DNA from: Plantago elongata
Lineage: Eukaryota > Streptophyta > Magnoliopsida > Lamiales > Plantaginaceae
Direction: 5' to 3'
Assembly: GCA_036897095.1 (NCBI GenBank)
Contig: JAYMSP010000301.1
Location: forward strand, 1-59,468
Length of the DNA: 59,468 nt
The translations under genes and the position numbers were made by a program. This document shows, piece by piece, positions 37,106 through 49,405 of the stretch; the stretch's first letter is position 1, and each line of letters starts with the position of its first letter. The notes beneath the pieces are model-generated. The model did not search any database. It was not told where the DNA came from and saw only the letters and a program-made list of their open reading frames with translations.

Positions 37106-38605
37106 AAGGTCCCAAATAATACCTTAGTTCAAGTCAGGAAACATCCCAGCATCCCAAGAGGTTAAAACTTGTTAAACTTCCTCCATCCATCAAATCCTTA
37201 CTTTAGTTTAACAGATTTACATCTTCTTTGGTGAGAGGATTTTGAGGCAAGTATAGAGATTATTGAGTTTAGCCATTCTGGGGCTATATATTTTGATATT
37301 TGATATGCTTGTAAATCCTTTGTAATTGTATTGCTCTTTTATCATGTTGCAAGTCTTTTTGTTCCCTCAGACTTATGTTATCAGTGGCTCGAAATTTTCA
37401 GGAGTACTATTCGATTAAGGCCTATTAAGTACTTCAGATGGAAATTTTGATAAATTTTTACTGCCGTTCCTGCACCCCTTTTCACATTCGTTTCTTTGCG
37501 TCTTGTGTAAAATGAACCATGGTTATTCAGCAATGTCAACTCCATCTGTCCAAGTAATTGATGATTATGTTATGCTCCATAGTCTCAGTGTCTCACTCTC
37601 ACCATTCACCATTATCACAAGTCGCCAATGTATTTTTCCATAGTCCCATCCAGGCATAAATTAATTCTTCACATCGGAGGATATATGCATACTAGGAACG
37701 TAATCATTGTGACATCCTTTTGAGAATTTTGACCCTGAAGGCAAGCTGCTCACCGATTAGTGTATTTGAAAATGCCACGATGTTTAAGTTTAACTACCCC
37801 CTAGTATCTTAAAATATACAGTATATCATTAACATACACTTGTCAATCCAAGACTCATTGCCCATTTTAACCGTACAATCAGTGAGTGTATTGAATTGGG
37901 GAAACATATACTAATAGTCTCGATTCTCAATGATCTTGGCACTTTTGAGCAAATGTTGCATCTTTATACATCAGAGTTCCGAAACTTAAGGTACTGACTA
38001 TATTAAACAATTGTTTCCTTTGGCATAAAAAGTGAAGAGAATCTCCCTAGCATCGATTGTTGCTCATTCATAAAAATACGTAGTACATTTTATTTTCCAG
38101 TAATCCAATGAATCAGCCAGCTGAAACTGTGATGCTAGTGTAAAGCTAACTAAAATTATTTGTACGAATTTAGTTATGATATTAATTAATACTACCATAG
38201 TCAAAGTGGTTTTAACTCCTAATTATGTGAACGATTTGGAAAATATATATTTGGGGCTAATTGTCATATAATGGTAATCGGTCCATTTGATCTAAAATAC
38301 ACTTCAAATACCCCATTTCAATTTCTTTTCAAAAAAATTTTCATCAAAATCCATTCAAATATCCATTCAAATTCTATACCAATCAGCCCCATAATTTAAA
38401 AAATTAAAGTGACGGATAAACGTTCAATTATTAAGCCACATCTTTATTCTTTCAACATACACTAAATACTAAGACGGAGTCAAGATAACATTTTATCATT
38501 ATGGTATGTTTAGCGAGGTGAAATAGATCGAGTCGACCTAGATTATCGATTATGTAGTAAACTTGGTCGGAATGGATTAGTCCTAAATCTAATGCTAAAG
38601 TCTTG
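37106..38605. other. Intergenic, SCAMP 3' flank
   Basis: The first ~250 bases are probably the SCAMP 3' UTR. The remainder is AT-rich and no gene or element with termini could be recognised. Confidence 0.5.
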
Positions 38606-40626
38606 AAAAATGTAAGATTTTCTTAAAAATAAAAAAAAATCTAGGATTTTAAGGGTTTTTTACAGTTTTTTATTTTAGCGGTCTGACCGGTCAGAATCTT
38701 AAAAAACTGACGAGACAAATATTTTTTATTAGGATTTTAATAGATTGTGTTGTGGTTTTAAATTGTTAGTATTGAAAGTTACATTTATAATTTTAACGAA
38801 TCCTGTTAATTTTTTAAGAGATGATGTGATTGTTTTAATGCGTCGGTATTATATATTTCAATTAGAATTTTATACAAATTTTATAATTTAATTTAGTGTG
38901 TTGGTTTTGAGGAGTTATATGATAGTTTCAAGATGGCTTGTTATAATTTTGAATTACACTGTAATATTATTAGACATGTCTAAAAATTCATGCATATATG
39001 CCATTAAAACACCCATAAACAAGCTTAAATAAGTTATTTGCAATTCAATTTTTACACTATTGAAACATTCAGATATCCAAAGGTATAAAAATCTATTGTT
39101 ATATGAAAAAATATAACAATAAACATTCATTTGGTGTTTTTTGATGCAAATGCAAATCGAATTGGTGAGCCTTGACTTCCTGCCTTTTTGTTCTTAAATA
39201 TTCATGTGAGACTGTTGAGAAACTTATCATCAAACTCGATGTTATCATCATTACCTGTTTAATATATTCACTAGCTGAGTTAAAAATGTAACGACTGTTA
39301 TTAAAAATATCACATTCATGCTTATCACAATGATAAAGTAGAAACACAAAACAAAAGCTAGAAAAAAACAATAACATTGATGCTTAAAACAATAACAATA
39401 CATCTTACATATATAACATTACCTCTTAAAACTATAATAACGACTATTATAACTACAACAAGTTAGGAACATGCAACACAAGTTAAAAATATTAATATTG
39501 AAGTTTTAAACCATAACAATGCATCTTAAATATGTAACAATGACAATAATACATAAGGAACATGCAATACAATCTAAAAATAGTAACATTGATGCTTAAA
39601 TTAATAACAGTGCCTCATAAAACTATAACAAACTATTGACCAAAAGAATCAAATCTTAAATATTTTATCATGGATAAAAATACTAATATTGCTTCATACT
39701 AGAATTACAAATTTTAAACGGATTCACTAAAATAATAATAGATAGAAATATTTAATACAAACTAAAAACATTACAACGATGCTTGAAACTATAACACCAG
39801 CTTTTTAAAACCATAAAAATGCCACTTAAATCCTTAACAAAACACCAAATAACATGATTACGCAATGATTTGATTATTTTGTATGAATTTTCGATCTGGA
39901 AAAAAAAGCTCGTAAAATCATTGAAAAATAAAAGTTAAAAAGTAAAATATCACCTCTAGTTGATTTTAAAGAGAGAAAATATAAAATGAATCTGTACAAC
40001 GACGAGTCTTAAAACAATAACAACAGTTCTTAAAAATATATCAATACTTTTTAAAATCAACAAACGAAACACTAGATAACATCTGCGTGAAATAATTCAA
40101 ATTTTCAAATGTACGAATTTCAGATCTAGTTTCAGATATGAAAAATCAAATCGTAAAATTATCGAAAAATAAAAAATAAGAGGTCGATTTTCACTTCCGA
40201 ATGAGATGCAAACGGAAAAAAGAAACATGAATCAATATAACAAATGAGAAAACAATAAAAACCATTTGATCGATTCACTTGAATTTAGATGGATTTGAGT
40301 AAATCCGGTTAAATTGTTTCGAAATACGTTGAAATTGCTTCGAAATCCGGCGAAATCATTGAAATTCGATGGAGATGATTCTTTCAAACATCATCATCCG
40401 GGGAGGCACCGTCACGATGTCGCCGGTGGATATGGGGAATTTAGGGAGGGAGAAGAAGAAAGTATATGTTTCTATCTGTAGAATTTTTTAGAGAGAAAAA
40501 GATAGTTGAATGTTATGATGTTTGTGTGAGACTGTTGTTAATTAGAGGATTTATACAAAAGTCACTAACATAATCATTATTATAAAACTGATTTTTTTTT
40601 TAGATTAAAAAATTCTCATCTTCTAC
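38606..40626. mobile_element. Array-bearing non-autonomous DNA element, copy A (about 2.0 kb)
   Basis: The left end reads AAAAATGTAAGATTTTCTT and the right end, on the opposite strand, reads GTAGAAGATGAGAATTTTTT, a degraded inverted-repeat pair. The interior (about 39100-40080) is an array of degenerate words such as TTAAAACTATAACAATGC. They are organised in a higher unit of about 90 bp marked by AGGAACATGCAACACAA (39464) and AGGAACATGCAATACAA (39557). The flanking internal sequence is shared with copy B (CATCAAACTCGATGTTATCATCA against CATCAAATTCGATTTCACCATCA, shown here in part). A GC-richer end segment lies at about 40380-40450. No transposase was found. Termini and class (Mutator-like suspected) are tentative. 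Confidence 0.5.
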
Positions 40627-41380
40627 TTTACTTAATCAAATGTAATAGGGCAGGGCAGGTACATAATCTTTGAATGAGGAACAAAATGTTGAGAGAAAAT
40701 GGAAAATTGAGGAAAAAGGTAGAGAGCAAAATGAGAAAACGCAACGATGAATAAGCGGGAATAAGTGCGTGGGACGAAAGCTACCAAACAATTCACAAGT
40801 GGCGGACAATATATCCAAACCCACAACTTAAATAGAAGCACGTACGACGACGTCTAAATTATTGCCAATTTTTAAATTCTCTATTTAATAGTAGTGTACT
40901 TGTTTTCTAGTAATTATAAAAATGGAAATGAAAAGGAGAGTGGAGCCATTGATTATGGATAAGGGCATCACCAGATACATTGACTCATTTGTCGCCTACC
41001 TTTATTTATCACCCACCAATTTATAAATAAATCATCCACTTTCATTAATAATACGCATTTTATCTTTTAATAACAAAGCTTCAAATTAGATATTCATAAT
41101 ATATCATGAATTGGAACCTGGAAATTGATGTATGTTTCACTTTTTTGTAAAGTGTCACACGTATTTTTCATCTTGTATTTAAATAACTTTAGAATGTTAT
41201 GTCAATTTTTATTTAATAATTAATAGATTTGTTATGACATTTAGATGATTATAATTATAGGTTAATTAATCTCATAGAGTTGGTAAACGTATATCTAATC
41301 GCCTGATAAGATAGATACAATATTTAATAAAATAAAAAAGGTGTTTTGTTCTAAAAGCGAATCCAGTTAGAGTCTTAAAA
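40627..41380. other. Spacer between the two array-bearing elements
   Basis: AT-rich DNA with overlapping minus-strand open frames at about 40632-40841 that have no family signature. No gene is supported. Confidence 0.45.
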
Positions 41381-43147
41381 AAGGTAAGAATATTTTTTAA
41401 ATATAGAAAAGTCATGATTTTTTGAATTTTTTTGATTTTTTTATATTTTCACGGTGGCCAAGTTTTAGTCAATAATACCGTTGAGATACAAATACAAATT
41501 GAATTGGTGATCTTCAACTTTCAATTCTTGCCTTTTGTTGCTCACTTCAATACTGCAGTTGCACCTTTAAGATACCTATCATCAAATTCGATTTCACCAT
41601 CACCACCTGCTTAAAATAGTCACTATCTGGATTAAAACAATAGCGTTTACTATTAAAACAATAACATCGTAGAAACATGTCCAGAAGCTAAAAGAAGAGT
41701 AACATTGATGTTTCAAACAATAACAACACATATTAAGACTATAACAAAACACAAACACACATGCTAAAAAAAATAACATTAATACAGATAACAATAACGA
41801 TGCCTCTTATAACAATAACAAAGTTGTAACATGCAACACATCTGAAAACAATAAATTTTGATGTTTAGTACAATAACGTTGTCTTTTTAATACTATAGTA
41901 ATAACTCTTAAAACTAAAATAAAATAGAAAACACAACGCTATTTGAAATCAGTAAACAAACCAGAAAAACACCACACAAGATAAAAACAATAACAATAAC
42001 ATTTAAAGCAATAACAATGCCTGTTACAACTATATTAGTGCCTCTTAATTCATAACATGACAAAAACATTGAACAAAAGTTAAAACAATAACATTTATTC
42101 TTAAAATATAACAGTATCCCTTAAAACTGCAACAATACATTTTAAAACTCAAATATGGAACACAAGCTAAACACAATAATATTTGTGCTTAAAACTATAA
42201 TACTGACCCGTACAAACACGACAACACATTTTAAAATTGTAACAAAGCAGGAAAATGCAATACAAGATAAAACCATAATAAAGGTTGTTAAAACGATAAG
42301 GTACATATGTATTTTCGATGCAGATCTTAATATTTTTCACATATGTACATATTTTCGGGAATGATTTATAGATCTGACGAGCTAGCTACTTCATCATTAT
42401 GGATCTGTGGATTTGAACGCTATAACAACTGGATCTGAACGTTTTAAACATGAAATTATTAGAACTGAATAAAAAATCATGACATACACACGCGAATCAA
42501 TAATATTGATACTTAAAACTATAACAATGACTCGTAAATATATAACAATGCATCTTAAAACTATAACAACTCAGAAAAATGCAACACAAACTAAAAACCA
42601 TAACAATATTAGTTAAAACAGTAAGGTACGTACCAATTTCTTGTTCAGATCTGATATATTTTTTAGATCTGAACAGATTTTTGGGAATATTTTTCAGATT
42701 TGACGAGCTAGCTTCTTCTTCGTCTTGTATTTGAAGTTTTGAACATCTTAGCAAATATATATGGAAGTTTCGAACACCAAATCATGAGAACTAAATTAAA
42801 AATCATGAAACACACACAAAACACGAAAATACACACAAAACCATACAAAATCGTGGTGGATTTTACTTGATTCATCTCCATCAAAGGTAGTAAGTGAAAC
42901 TGAATGGAGATGTGGTGGAAACGTGCAATACCCGGTAGATCCGAAAGTAGAAACACAATTGAATGATGAATTTGAGAGAGAAACACATAGTAGCATATTT
43001 TTGTGTTTATGTTTTTCTTCAACATATCTGGTCCTAATATAGACTAACCAGTCCGGTCTAATTACCTAAAAACCATGTGACTAGTCCAATTTAACTGGTT
43101 TTTACATGTAAACTAAAATTTTCTAATATATAAGAAAGTCTTACCTT
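41381..43147. mobile_element. Array-bearing non-autonomous DNA element, copy B (about 1.77 kb)
   Basis: The left end AAGGTAAGAATATTTTTT and the right end read on the other strand (AAGGTAAGACTTTCTTATAT) form an inverted repeat with an exact 9-base tip. The interior (about 41620-42640) carries the same degenerate TTAAAACAATAACAATGC array as copy A, preceded by the shared segment AATTGAATTGGTGATCTTCA. Near the right end is a TCATCTCCATCAAAG segment within more ordinary sequence. No clear target duplication and no transposase were found. Copy A lies 750 bp away in the same orientation. Confidence 0.55.
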
Positions 43148-43874
43148 ATAATATATTAATGAGTTTCTCATTCTAATATTTTAATTTTTCGTAGGTATAG
43201 TATACAAAATACAAACTCAATTACAAGTTGAATCACATAAAAAAGTAAATCATCTTATAAGTTTTACTTTGTCTACTTTAATGATGTCTTGACTTTTTCA
43301 AACAAGTTAGGACAACTATATATTGATCAATAGTCTTTATAGAAGATTGTTAATGAAAATGTGAATCTTAAAAATAAATCCACCCACAAAAGATGAAAAG
43401 CATATTTTTAGTCTTTGTAGCATTCAAGACAAATAATGTACAATAAAATAGTACACGAGTTCTTTTTTTTTTTTAAGGAACTAGTACAATATATATAAAT
43501 AAATGTTAAAGTTTATATACAGACGAGTCCAAATATGAAGTTTGAGTGACACGATGCATAAAAACAGAACGTAAGTATGCAGACAGCAGAAGAGCAAGCC
43601 AGTCTGGACAAATGTCCCAAACATGCGAAACAGGATCAAGATGTCCGGTGAACATACTAACCGAGCTATGTACATCAACACTATGTACACCTGAACAACT
43701 AACTGAACTATACAAAGCACTACCTCGCTTAGTCAGACAGTCACCCACTCCATTATCACCCGGTAAACAAAAGAAATTTGCACTGCCTAGAAAGCGTGTA
43801 GCTGTATGTGAAGATCAAGTACCAGAGACTGGTGCACTCGAGCTGGATCCTGTAGCCTACAAAAACACGCAAAT

Positions 43875-44130
43875 AAGTAATAAGAATAAGTCTGAATTAG
43901 TAAATGAGTGATATCTCGTTGTAAAGCTAGCATAAGACCCGTGCGCAACGCCACAAATTCTACTATATTATTATCGGTATAGCCAATATACCCACTAGCA
44001 CCTTGCATAAAAGACTTAGAGTGTACGGTCAATACCAATCGAACCAGGATTCTCCAAAGCTAACCCATTAGTATTAAGACATACATAATCAGGTGGCGGA
44101 AGGGTCCAGATAAACTTGATATCCTTCTTG
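43875..44130 (-). pseudogene. RNase H-domain relic of a retroelement or RNase H-like gene
   Basis: Minus-strand translation gives KDIKFIWTLPPPDYVCLNTNG then LALENPGSIGID and, after a stop and frame change near 44024, QGASGYIGYTDNNIVEFVAL then RTGLMLALQRDITHLL. This order (PPP..LNxDG..NPG.., GASG, SN-like, AE-like, GL.LA) is the plant RNase H-like domain found in non-LTR retroelements and related proteins. The first catalytic Asp of LNTDG is Asn here (LNTNG), the loop between strands 1 and 3 is shortened, and the frame is broken. It is therefore a dead fragment. Confidence 0.7.
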
Positions 44131-45288
44131 GGTGCCGGAGCATTAGCAGAGTGTATTGGCTATAGTTTCTTAAATAGCCATTGACAACGAGACTGAATAG
44201 ATAAAAAGTGACAAAAATATGAAATGACATGAGTAAATCTTTTAAAACATTTTTATACTCAATAAGCCAAAGCATCATACATTTAAAATGGATGTTATTT
44301 AGTTCTTTTTTTTTTGTTTAACTTATTAATCAATTAGCCCTACACATTAATTCAAATTAGATATTTTATTGGTCCTGATTTCCAAATTGTAGTGTGCATG
44401 TTATTGAATAAAAACAACTTAAAAGTCTTCTTCCATAATGAGTAAAAAATATGTAAAAATTAACACGTGACGATACAACGTATTCAAATATCTTTTAACA
44501 TATAATTCACGAGTAACCGTCGGTTTAATAAAATAAATCTCGTACAAACTTAATAACCATTTTATCTAACTATTTAATTAATAAAAAAATAAGGTTTAAT
44601 AAATATTAGTTGATTACAACCCACCAACTAATTAATCACTTTATTTTATTAAAAATATCCTTATTAACCTATGCTTAATCCAAAAACTTATCCTAAGTCT
44701 GATCAATTCAAAGAATTCTTAAACATGCAAGTGGGTCATGATTGAAAGATGACATTATAATAGTGTGTCAACAACAAAAATATCCCCCAATTATCAAAAT
44801 CTCTTCATACATCAACATAATCAACTTGTACACCATCCAACTATAGTCTCTGTCTAAAACAGCAAAGCTCACAGAGAGTTACATGGTTTCTTAGAGTTTC
44901 ATAGTTTCGAAAACAAGTATTCACAAAAGTGGTCTCAAAATCAGTCGGTTTGTAGTTATGCATATCCAAAATTAGTGTAATCTCTTGCGTTCTCTCATAA
45001 AATTTGTCTTTTTAGGAAAAGAAGATGAATATAAACAAAATGGTACCTTTCTTATTTATTTTATATAATTATAAAATATACTTCCTTCGTGCCGATTTCT
45101 TCCTCCCACATTTCATTCTTAATCTGTCTCAACTTCAGTTATCCATTAACTTCATTCTTACATGCCTTTAAAATATTTATAATATTTCATCAAACTTATA
45201 TCTCCTACTTTATCATATATGTGTTTGGATCCGCGGGAATACATATACCAAGTCTCATAAAAATTTCCCTACATTTGAAATTAAAGTT
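44131..45288. other. Intergenic, AT-rich
   Basis: No gene. Near 45076-45091 the sequence TACTTCCTTCGTGCCG resembles a degraded Stowaway terminus (compare TACTCCCTCCGTCCCG at 36023), but no right-hand partner was found. Confidence 0.4.
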
Positions 45289-45725
45289 CGAAGAGACCCC
45301 TTAATTTTTAAAATATTATCTAATTTCTATATAAATAAAATATATTTTAATTTTTACCAATATTTATCTAGTTTTTCATGTTATGTTTTTATGTTGTGGA
45401 TTGTGTTGAATCGTTTAATTTTTAGTATGTATTATCTAGTTTTTACAAAAAATTACCTAGTTTTGTAACTATATTATCTAGTTTTATAAGTGATTTAGTT
45501 TAATTTTATTACTTGTATATAAATTTCATTCGGTGTAATCTATAGTGTCTAGTTTTTACATTATATTGTCTAATTTTTATATTATATTGTTTAGCTTATA
45601 AAACGAATTCTCTAGTTTTTGTATGATATTAAATTTTCACTATTGTTTAGTTTACATTATAATTGTCTAGTTTTACCATTTAAAAGAAACTTTCGGGAAT
45701 CTTTAAAATATAAGGGTCTCTCGTA
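45289..45725. mobile_element. Small inverted-repeat element with an internal TATCTAGTTTTT array
   Basis: The left end CGAAGAGACCCCTTAATTTT and the right end on the other strand (CGAGAGACCCTTATATTTTA) form a degenerate ~20-bp inverted repeat. Between them the motif (A)TTATCTAGTTTTTA or close variants recurs about ten times at irregular ~25-45-base spacing. The overall design (inverted ends around an internal minisatellite) resembles the larger elements at 38.6 and 41.4 kb, though the words differ. No target duplication was identified. Confidence 0.45.
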
Positions 45726-45747
45726 AGACGGACTCGGCTGTATAAAC

Positions 45748-46169
45748 TAGGGGTGGGCATCGGATTAATTCGAACTAATCCGATTCGATTTTTCAGATTT
45801 GGTCAATAATATATCAATCCATAATCCAATCCGAAGCTTACGGATCGATTTCGGATTAATCTGAGCTCGGATCGGTTAAATCCGCCACAATCCTATAATC
45901 TGAAATTTTATAATAAAATTATATTTTTTCCACACCACAATCTAATTTATATGCCTTGAACATAAAAAATAGAAGGAATAAAAATCATATGTAACTTTGA
46001 ACATTCAAAAGTGTAAATTCTAAATATGAAATGTATTTTATGTCAAATTCAACATAATAAATTATCGAAATTTAATTCGAAACTTTAAAAAACTTCAATA
46101 CGAAAATCTAACTCAAAATTTTAAATCGGAGTAGTTCAGATTGGATTACCGAATTGTGGGATTGGGCTA
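45748..46169. mobile_element. hAT-like non-autonomous element, 422 bp
   Basis: Begins TAGGGGTGGGCATCGG, typical of plant hAT-superfamily ends, and finishes with GATTGGGCTA (reverse complement TAGCCCAATC). It is flanked by an 8-bp target duplication with one mismatch: GTATAAAC at 45740-45747 and GTATAAAT at 46170-46177. The interior is rich in GGATTAAT/AATCCGA words and has no coding capacity. Confidence 0.7.
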
Positions 46170-46479
46170 GTATAAATAATAATTACTCATCATATTTGCA
46201 AGTACACGTGTCTTGTTTATCTTGTTCACTTGTGATGATATAATGGGGGAGTGAAGAGGGACCATCATATTTACAGTAAACACCAAACACCTCTACTCTA
46301 TATTTCAGTCACACTCATCAGCTCTACTTTCTAGTGAGAGAGAGTACTCAATATCAAGAAACTTTCTAGATAGATACTAAGAAAATCCACAACAAAGATC
46401 AATTTCCCTTTCTTATTTTCTCCTCTCAATTCTTTCTTTACTTTATCACTGATAATATTAATAATCATCGTCAAATACT

Positions 46480-46491
46480 ATGATTGTTTGA
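46480..46491 (+). promoter_or_regulatory. Three-codon uORF in the leader of the RING gene
   Basis: ATG ATT GTT TGA lies about 50 bases upstream of the main start within the likely 5' leader. Such minimal uORFs can reduce initiation at the main ATG; the effect here is inference. Confidence 0.4.
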
Positions 46492-46540
46492 TTTTCACAA
46501 CCCAAAATTGTTTGTTTGTTCTTCATCGGAGAAAGAAGAG

Positions 46541-49405
46541 ATGTATAGTGGTAACGGAAGTCAAATGCGAAAGTCTTTCAAAGACTCGCTCAAAGGTCTA
46601 GAAGCCGATATTCAGCATGCTAATACTCTGTATGTTATTTCACTTTCCCCTAATTTTTCTTCTGTTTTATGTTCAACCAGTTTCCTGGAATCTCTCATTC
46701 TGCTTGGTTTTGTCTAAAGACAGTTGCTTTTTTTTTCTGAATATGGTTTGCTTTTTTTACTTCTTTTTACTGTGTTATATGCTTTTTTAATGAAAAAAAA
46801 TCAGTCTTTATGGGCTATTTGGACACTGTTTGGCTTCCTGTAAGGGACTTTGGTTTTGGGTGCTGATCGGCTATTGATGGATCGAGCTCTTTTTAGGTAG
46901 TAATGATCATATCAGTTCATGAATCAAGAATGATATTGATGGTTTGTAATTAAAGAGAGTTTCATGGTTACTTTAGTGGTTGCTTCAATTGGCGATAAAG
47001 GTATCAATTTTAGCTTTAATCGAGTACTTGGATTTCGAAAATTTACCTGCAATTGTATATGGTATGTTTAATAAAGTTGGGTTTTTTTTTCTTTCTTTGG
47101 TCAAACTGGATGATTATGTAAAAATTGAAGTGAAGATTTGATCATCTCACTCACTGAGTGGACTTTTATATGACATATTGACTTGGAGAGTGATATAGTA
47201 AATTAATCATTTTTTAGCTCGATTCTTGGACTGCATTGTTATTTCGGTAGAGATTATACTCAAGCTGATGCTCTCGACTCCAGAGTAGTCAAAATTTTGC
47301 CGTTTCTATCTCTTGAAGTTTCAATTATTCTGCTGGAATTGCAGGGCGTCTGACTTTTCGAGGGAGTATGATGGTGCTTGCTTGCAGATGAGAATGTCTT
47401 ACAGTCCTGCTGCACACTTTTTCCTCTTTCTAGTGCAATGGACTGATTGCCATCTTGCTGGGGCTCTTGGACTGTTGAGGATTTTAATTTACAAGGTTTG
47501 GCCACGTTCCTTCGTTAATATATGCCGCATTGTCGATTTCTCTAGGATTTTGTTAAATTTTTGGTTATGGTGTAGGTATACATTGATGGCACTACCACCA
47601 TGTCCACTCATGAGAGAAAAGCAAGCATCAGGGAATTTTATGGTGAGCATTCGTGTTAATCGATGAAATGCAATTCTTGCGGTTAGAGGAGTGATTAGTG
47701 TGGCAATTGCTAACAAGATATTTTGTGGTTCAGCTGTTATTTATCCCTCTTTAATGCAACTTCAAAGAGGTGTCACTGATTCAGAAGATAAAAAGCAGAA
47801 AGCCGTTTGCCTCGAGAGATACAAGAGAAAGGATGAAGAAGAAAGTTGGTCTTGCTCGGAGCTAGATATTGAAAGAGAAGAAGAATGTGGTATCTGCATG
47901 GAGATCAACACTAAGATAGTCTTGCCAGACTGCAATCATGCCATGTGCCTGAAATGCTACAGGGAATGGTATGGTTCTTCCTTCCGTGTCTAATCTCGAA
48001 CTTCTTATTCTTTAAAACTCCTGCAAAAATGTCGAAAGACTTTTTGTGTGAAGTTTCTGAGTTAATGAGAGTCAACTGCTGTAATTTCCCACTAATTACC
48101 TTGTGATTATCTTCTCTGCCAATATAACTCAGCTCCTTAGGCAGGCATTTTCTCACAGTTCAATTTTACAATGCACTGGGTATATTCCCAATTCCTGGGC
48201 GTGTTAAAAGTTGATGAATTTCAAGATAGGGAATAACATGAAAACTGCGTGTGAAGTGGTTTAATGGTAATTAGGTCTTTGGGCTATTCTAGGGTCGTTT
48301 GGTTGCATGTGCTATAGTTGTTCTCTTGGTATGCAAATGTGAGGTCACTATGAAAATATGGTTGCACAAGTAAACTGGCTGACTTGGTTGATCTCGAAGT
48401 TTTATGTTATATGTCCAATGCCTATATGCTGGTGGGTTTGATTTCCTCCACACGACTGAATACTGAGATACTAGACAAATATGGCTGGACCGACTGAATC
48501 CTTGTACTAGAAATATATGGGTAAACTTATGAACTAAACATCTAATGTTAGTCTTTCAGTTTGAGAATATACTTTTAGCAAAAGTGTTTCACAAATTATC
48601 AGAAAAATTGCTCAAAAATATATCAGAGCCAGGTTTCGATCTTGAGACCTGTGGGTTATGGGCCCACTACGCTTCCGCTGCACCACTCTAACTTGATGAT
48701 TAATGTTCACTAATTAAGTTATTCATCCAAAATGTGTGCCCAGGGCCGACTGTATTTGATTCTTGTTTCTTTATGCAAGTGTATAGAATCTTGTGAGAGT
48801 GGACCACCCAACCCTTTTGATATTTTCTCCAAATCAACTTGTGCTGGTGTAGTTGGTTATCATCTTTTCTAACTTTGGTCTTATTGTAATACTCTCGATA
48901 CTTTCTGATTGGGAGTTCTGGCATGGTTTTTTTAGGTTTAAGATTCAGCAAGTAGCCTAATATGCCAGTATCCAATAACATCTGATAGTTCCAACTGCCA
49001 GATACCTCCAAATGAGAATTACCCCCGTGTCTTCTTCGTATTCGTTTCTTGTGTTGAACTATTGGTATAATGATATTTCGTGTTCACTTGACACTTTGTT
49101 GAAGGCAACACTTTAGTAGATTATTTGATCAAGTATGATACTTTATATTGTGGAATTTAATATATGGCTAATAAGTGAACTCTTATGGTTGCAGGCGTTC
49201 GAGATCTCAGTCTTGCCCCTTCTGTCGTGACAGCCTAAAGAGAGTAAACTCAGGTGATTTATGGGTCTTCTTGGACAACAAAGATGTGATTGATATGGTG
49301 GCTATACAAAGGGAGAACTTAAAGCGCCTGTTCATGTATATAGACAAGTTACCCCTGGTAGTGCCTGATAACCTTTTCGATCCTTATGATACGCATGTGA
49401 GATAG
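46541..49405 (+). CDS. AIRP2: AIRP2-like C3HC4 RING E3 ubiquitin ligase
   Basis: Five exons (46541-46629, 47345-47495, 47576-47642, 47734-47968, 49195-49405) total 753 nt, 250 residues, with in-phase GT-AG junctions. The sequence follows Arabidopsis AIRP2 (ABA-insensitive RING protein 2) along its length: MRKSFKDSLKGLEADIQHAN, MRMSYSPAAHFFLFLVQWTD, CHLAGALGLLRILIYKVYID, SIREFYAVIYPSLMQLQRGV, SLKRVNSGDLWVF, ENLKRLFMYIDKLPLV. The RING is complete C3HC4: C154, C157, C169, H171, C174, C177, C188 and C191. The start used is the first ATG (MYSGNGSQMRK); Met9, where I recall the Arabidopsis protein beginning, is the alternative. AIRP2 is a cytosolic E3 that promotes abscisic-acid responses by ubiquitinating negative regulators. 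The ortholog role is inferred. The last intron contains an antisense tRNA. Confidence 0.92.
48621..48692 (-). tRNA. Initiator tRNA-Met (CAT), possibly a pseudogene
   Basis: A 72-base minus-strand sequence matches plant initiator tRNA-Met in length and order. The anticodon arm (GTGGGCCCATAACCCAC) and the A box/D loop (AGCGGAAGC) look unchanged, and the T loop is the iMet-type ATCGAAA. The 3' acceptor strand is CTCTGAT with discriminator A. The 5' strand is GTTAGAG, still pairing through two G-U wobbles. The T stem is TCAAG/CCTGG, with one A-C mismatch and one wobble, and I see a few further changes from the sequence I remember. A pol III terminator (TATTTTTG) follows within five bases and a CAA motif sits just before the 5' end (ATCAAG), as in expressed plant tRNA genes. 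It lies antisense within the last intron of the RING gene. Confidence 0.75.

Noticed and set aside
39100..42640. Regularly repeated AT-rich words that could suggest a CRISPR-like array
   Set aside because: Repeats are degenerate and intermixed without unique spacers, and the genome is a plant's. A minisatellite inside transposon-like elements explains them.
43546..43911. 121-codon plus-strand open frame
   Set aside because: It overlaps the end of the minus-strand RNase H relic and shows no domain of its own.
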